Shown: positions 63,723-64,000 of the stretch, in pieces
Position numbering within the stretch: position 1 is the stretch's first letter
Layout of the letters: each line of letters starts with the position of its first letter
Origin: Pseudomonas denitrificans (nom. rej.)
Lineage (GTDB): Bacteria; Pseudomonadota; Gammaproteobacteria; Pseudomonadales; Pseudomonadaceae
Direction of reading: 5' to 3'
Length of the DNA stretch: 64,000 bases
NCBI RefSeq assembly: GCF_008807415.1
Contig: NZ_CP043626.1
Coordinates: 868,001 to 932,000 of the forward strand
Translations under genes and position numbers: made by a program
Notes under the pieces: model-generated
The model's input: only the letters and a program-made list of their open reading frames with translations
What the model was told of the DNA's origin: nothing
Database searches by the model: none

Positions 63723-64000
63723 CTACGTCCGCAAGCGCTTCGCCCAACCGCGCCAGCCGCTGCGCCCGGCAATCGGCGAGCGCCCGCCGAGTACGCGCGG
63801 CAGGTCGCCGAAGCGCACCCACAGATCGTCCTGCCAATCCAGCACCCGCAGGCAGTGCCGGTCGAATTGCAGTCGCACATGGCGCGGGCCGCTGGCGTTG
63901 AACTGGCTGCGTACCTGCGGCACCACCGTGCCGCTGATCCAGCGCCGCAGCGCGCCATAGTCCGGCACGTTGAACGTCACCAGCGCCTGGTACACGGCGG
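63723..64000 (-). CDS. Unknown protein, 5' end possibly beyond the window
   Basis: At least 90 residues are open on the minus strand to the window edge. They read YQALVTFNVPDYGALRRWIS and QVRSQFNASGPRHVRLQFDR, then LRVLDWQDDLWVRFGDLPR and a basic end (GWRGWAKRLRT). A GTG at 63995 could be the start, or the frame could continue past 64000. Strong codon bias and conserved-looking Trp-rich strands support a real gene. No family recognised. Confidence 0.55.
   Translation of the reverse strand, partial: AVYQALVTFNVPDYGALRRWISGTVVPQVRSQFNASGPRHVRLQFDRHCLRVLDWQDDLWVRFGDLPRVLGGRSPIAGRSGWRGWAKRLRT

Overview
The window is about 64 kb of high-GC DNA with codon usage, REP-type repeats and gene order typical of Pseudomonas. 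Much of it follows, in order, the P. aeruginosa PAO1 block PA1810-PA1848 (nppA pair, mltD, gloB, rnhA, dnaQ, ldcA, fimL, nudC, SDR/phosphotransferase/SCP2, sohB, cysI, yggL, metH, cti, nfuA, MFS). Several remembered PAO1 genes are missing or replaced: no nhaB after the ldcA permease, no tse1/tsi1 between metH and cti, and an added GGDEF/EAL gene and an added GTPase operon. This fits a relative in the P. aeruginosa/nitroreducens/citronellolis group; the species cannot be fixed from the sequence alone. I see no phage, IS element, CRISPR array, rRNA or tRNA.

Layout. 1-7.2 kb: two tandem peptide-binding proteins of an ABC importer (the first cut by the window edge), MltD, GloB, a methyltransferase, RnhA and DnaQ. 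7.2-7.7 kb: a non-coding repeat block. 7.8-17.5 kb: lysine decarboxylase LdcA, a GAF-PAS-GGDEF-EAL protein, an amino-acid antiporter, an enoyl-CoA hydratase, the type IV pilus/cAMP factor FimL and the NAD(H) pyrophosphatase NudC. 17.5-31.9 kb: a TSUP permease, a lipid-type SDR/phosphotransferase/SCP2 cluster, SohB, a quinone reductase-like enzyme, an alpha/beta hydrolase with a hotdog protein next to a TetR regulator, sulfite reductase CysI with its DUF934 partner, a thioesterase, small membrane proteins and a MATE exporter. 32-34.4 kb: a cyclic-di-GMP-I (GEMM-I) riboswitch followed by four genes encoding an adaptor, a Ras/MglA-type small GTPase and two roadblock/LC7 proteins. 34.4-42 kb: YggL, MetH, Cti, NfuA. 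42-48.7 kb: an MFS exporter, a zinc-ribbon protein, a GlxA-type regulator and an RND efflux pair. 48.8-54.2 kb: a DUF4256 protein, then an overlapping MHYT hybrid sensor kinase / HD-GYP response regulator operon. 54.4-64 kb: LpdA, an M14 carboxypeptidase, small proteins, a thioesterase, PPK2 behind Pho-box-like sites, a TPR/glycosyltransferase-like protein, and a Phd/PIN toxin-antitoxin pair with its operator.

Two themes stand out. First, c-di-GMP: one dual GGDEF/EAL protein, one HD-GYP phosphodiesterase under a hybrid kinase, a c-di-GMP riboswitch and the motility factor FimL lie within 45 kb. The riboswitch-GTPase-roadblock operon is the best candidate for an undescribed system: it joins second-messenger sensing in RNA to a small-GTPase polarity or switch module. 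Second, three conserved genes within 7 kb (the phosphotransferase, the DUF4442 protein and cysI) each lack exactly one base in a short C/G run. This points to consensus errors in the assembly, or less likely to real triple inactivation.
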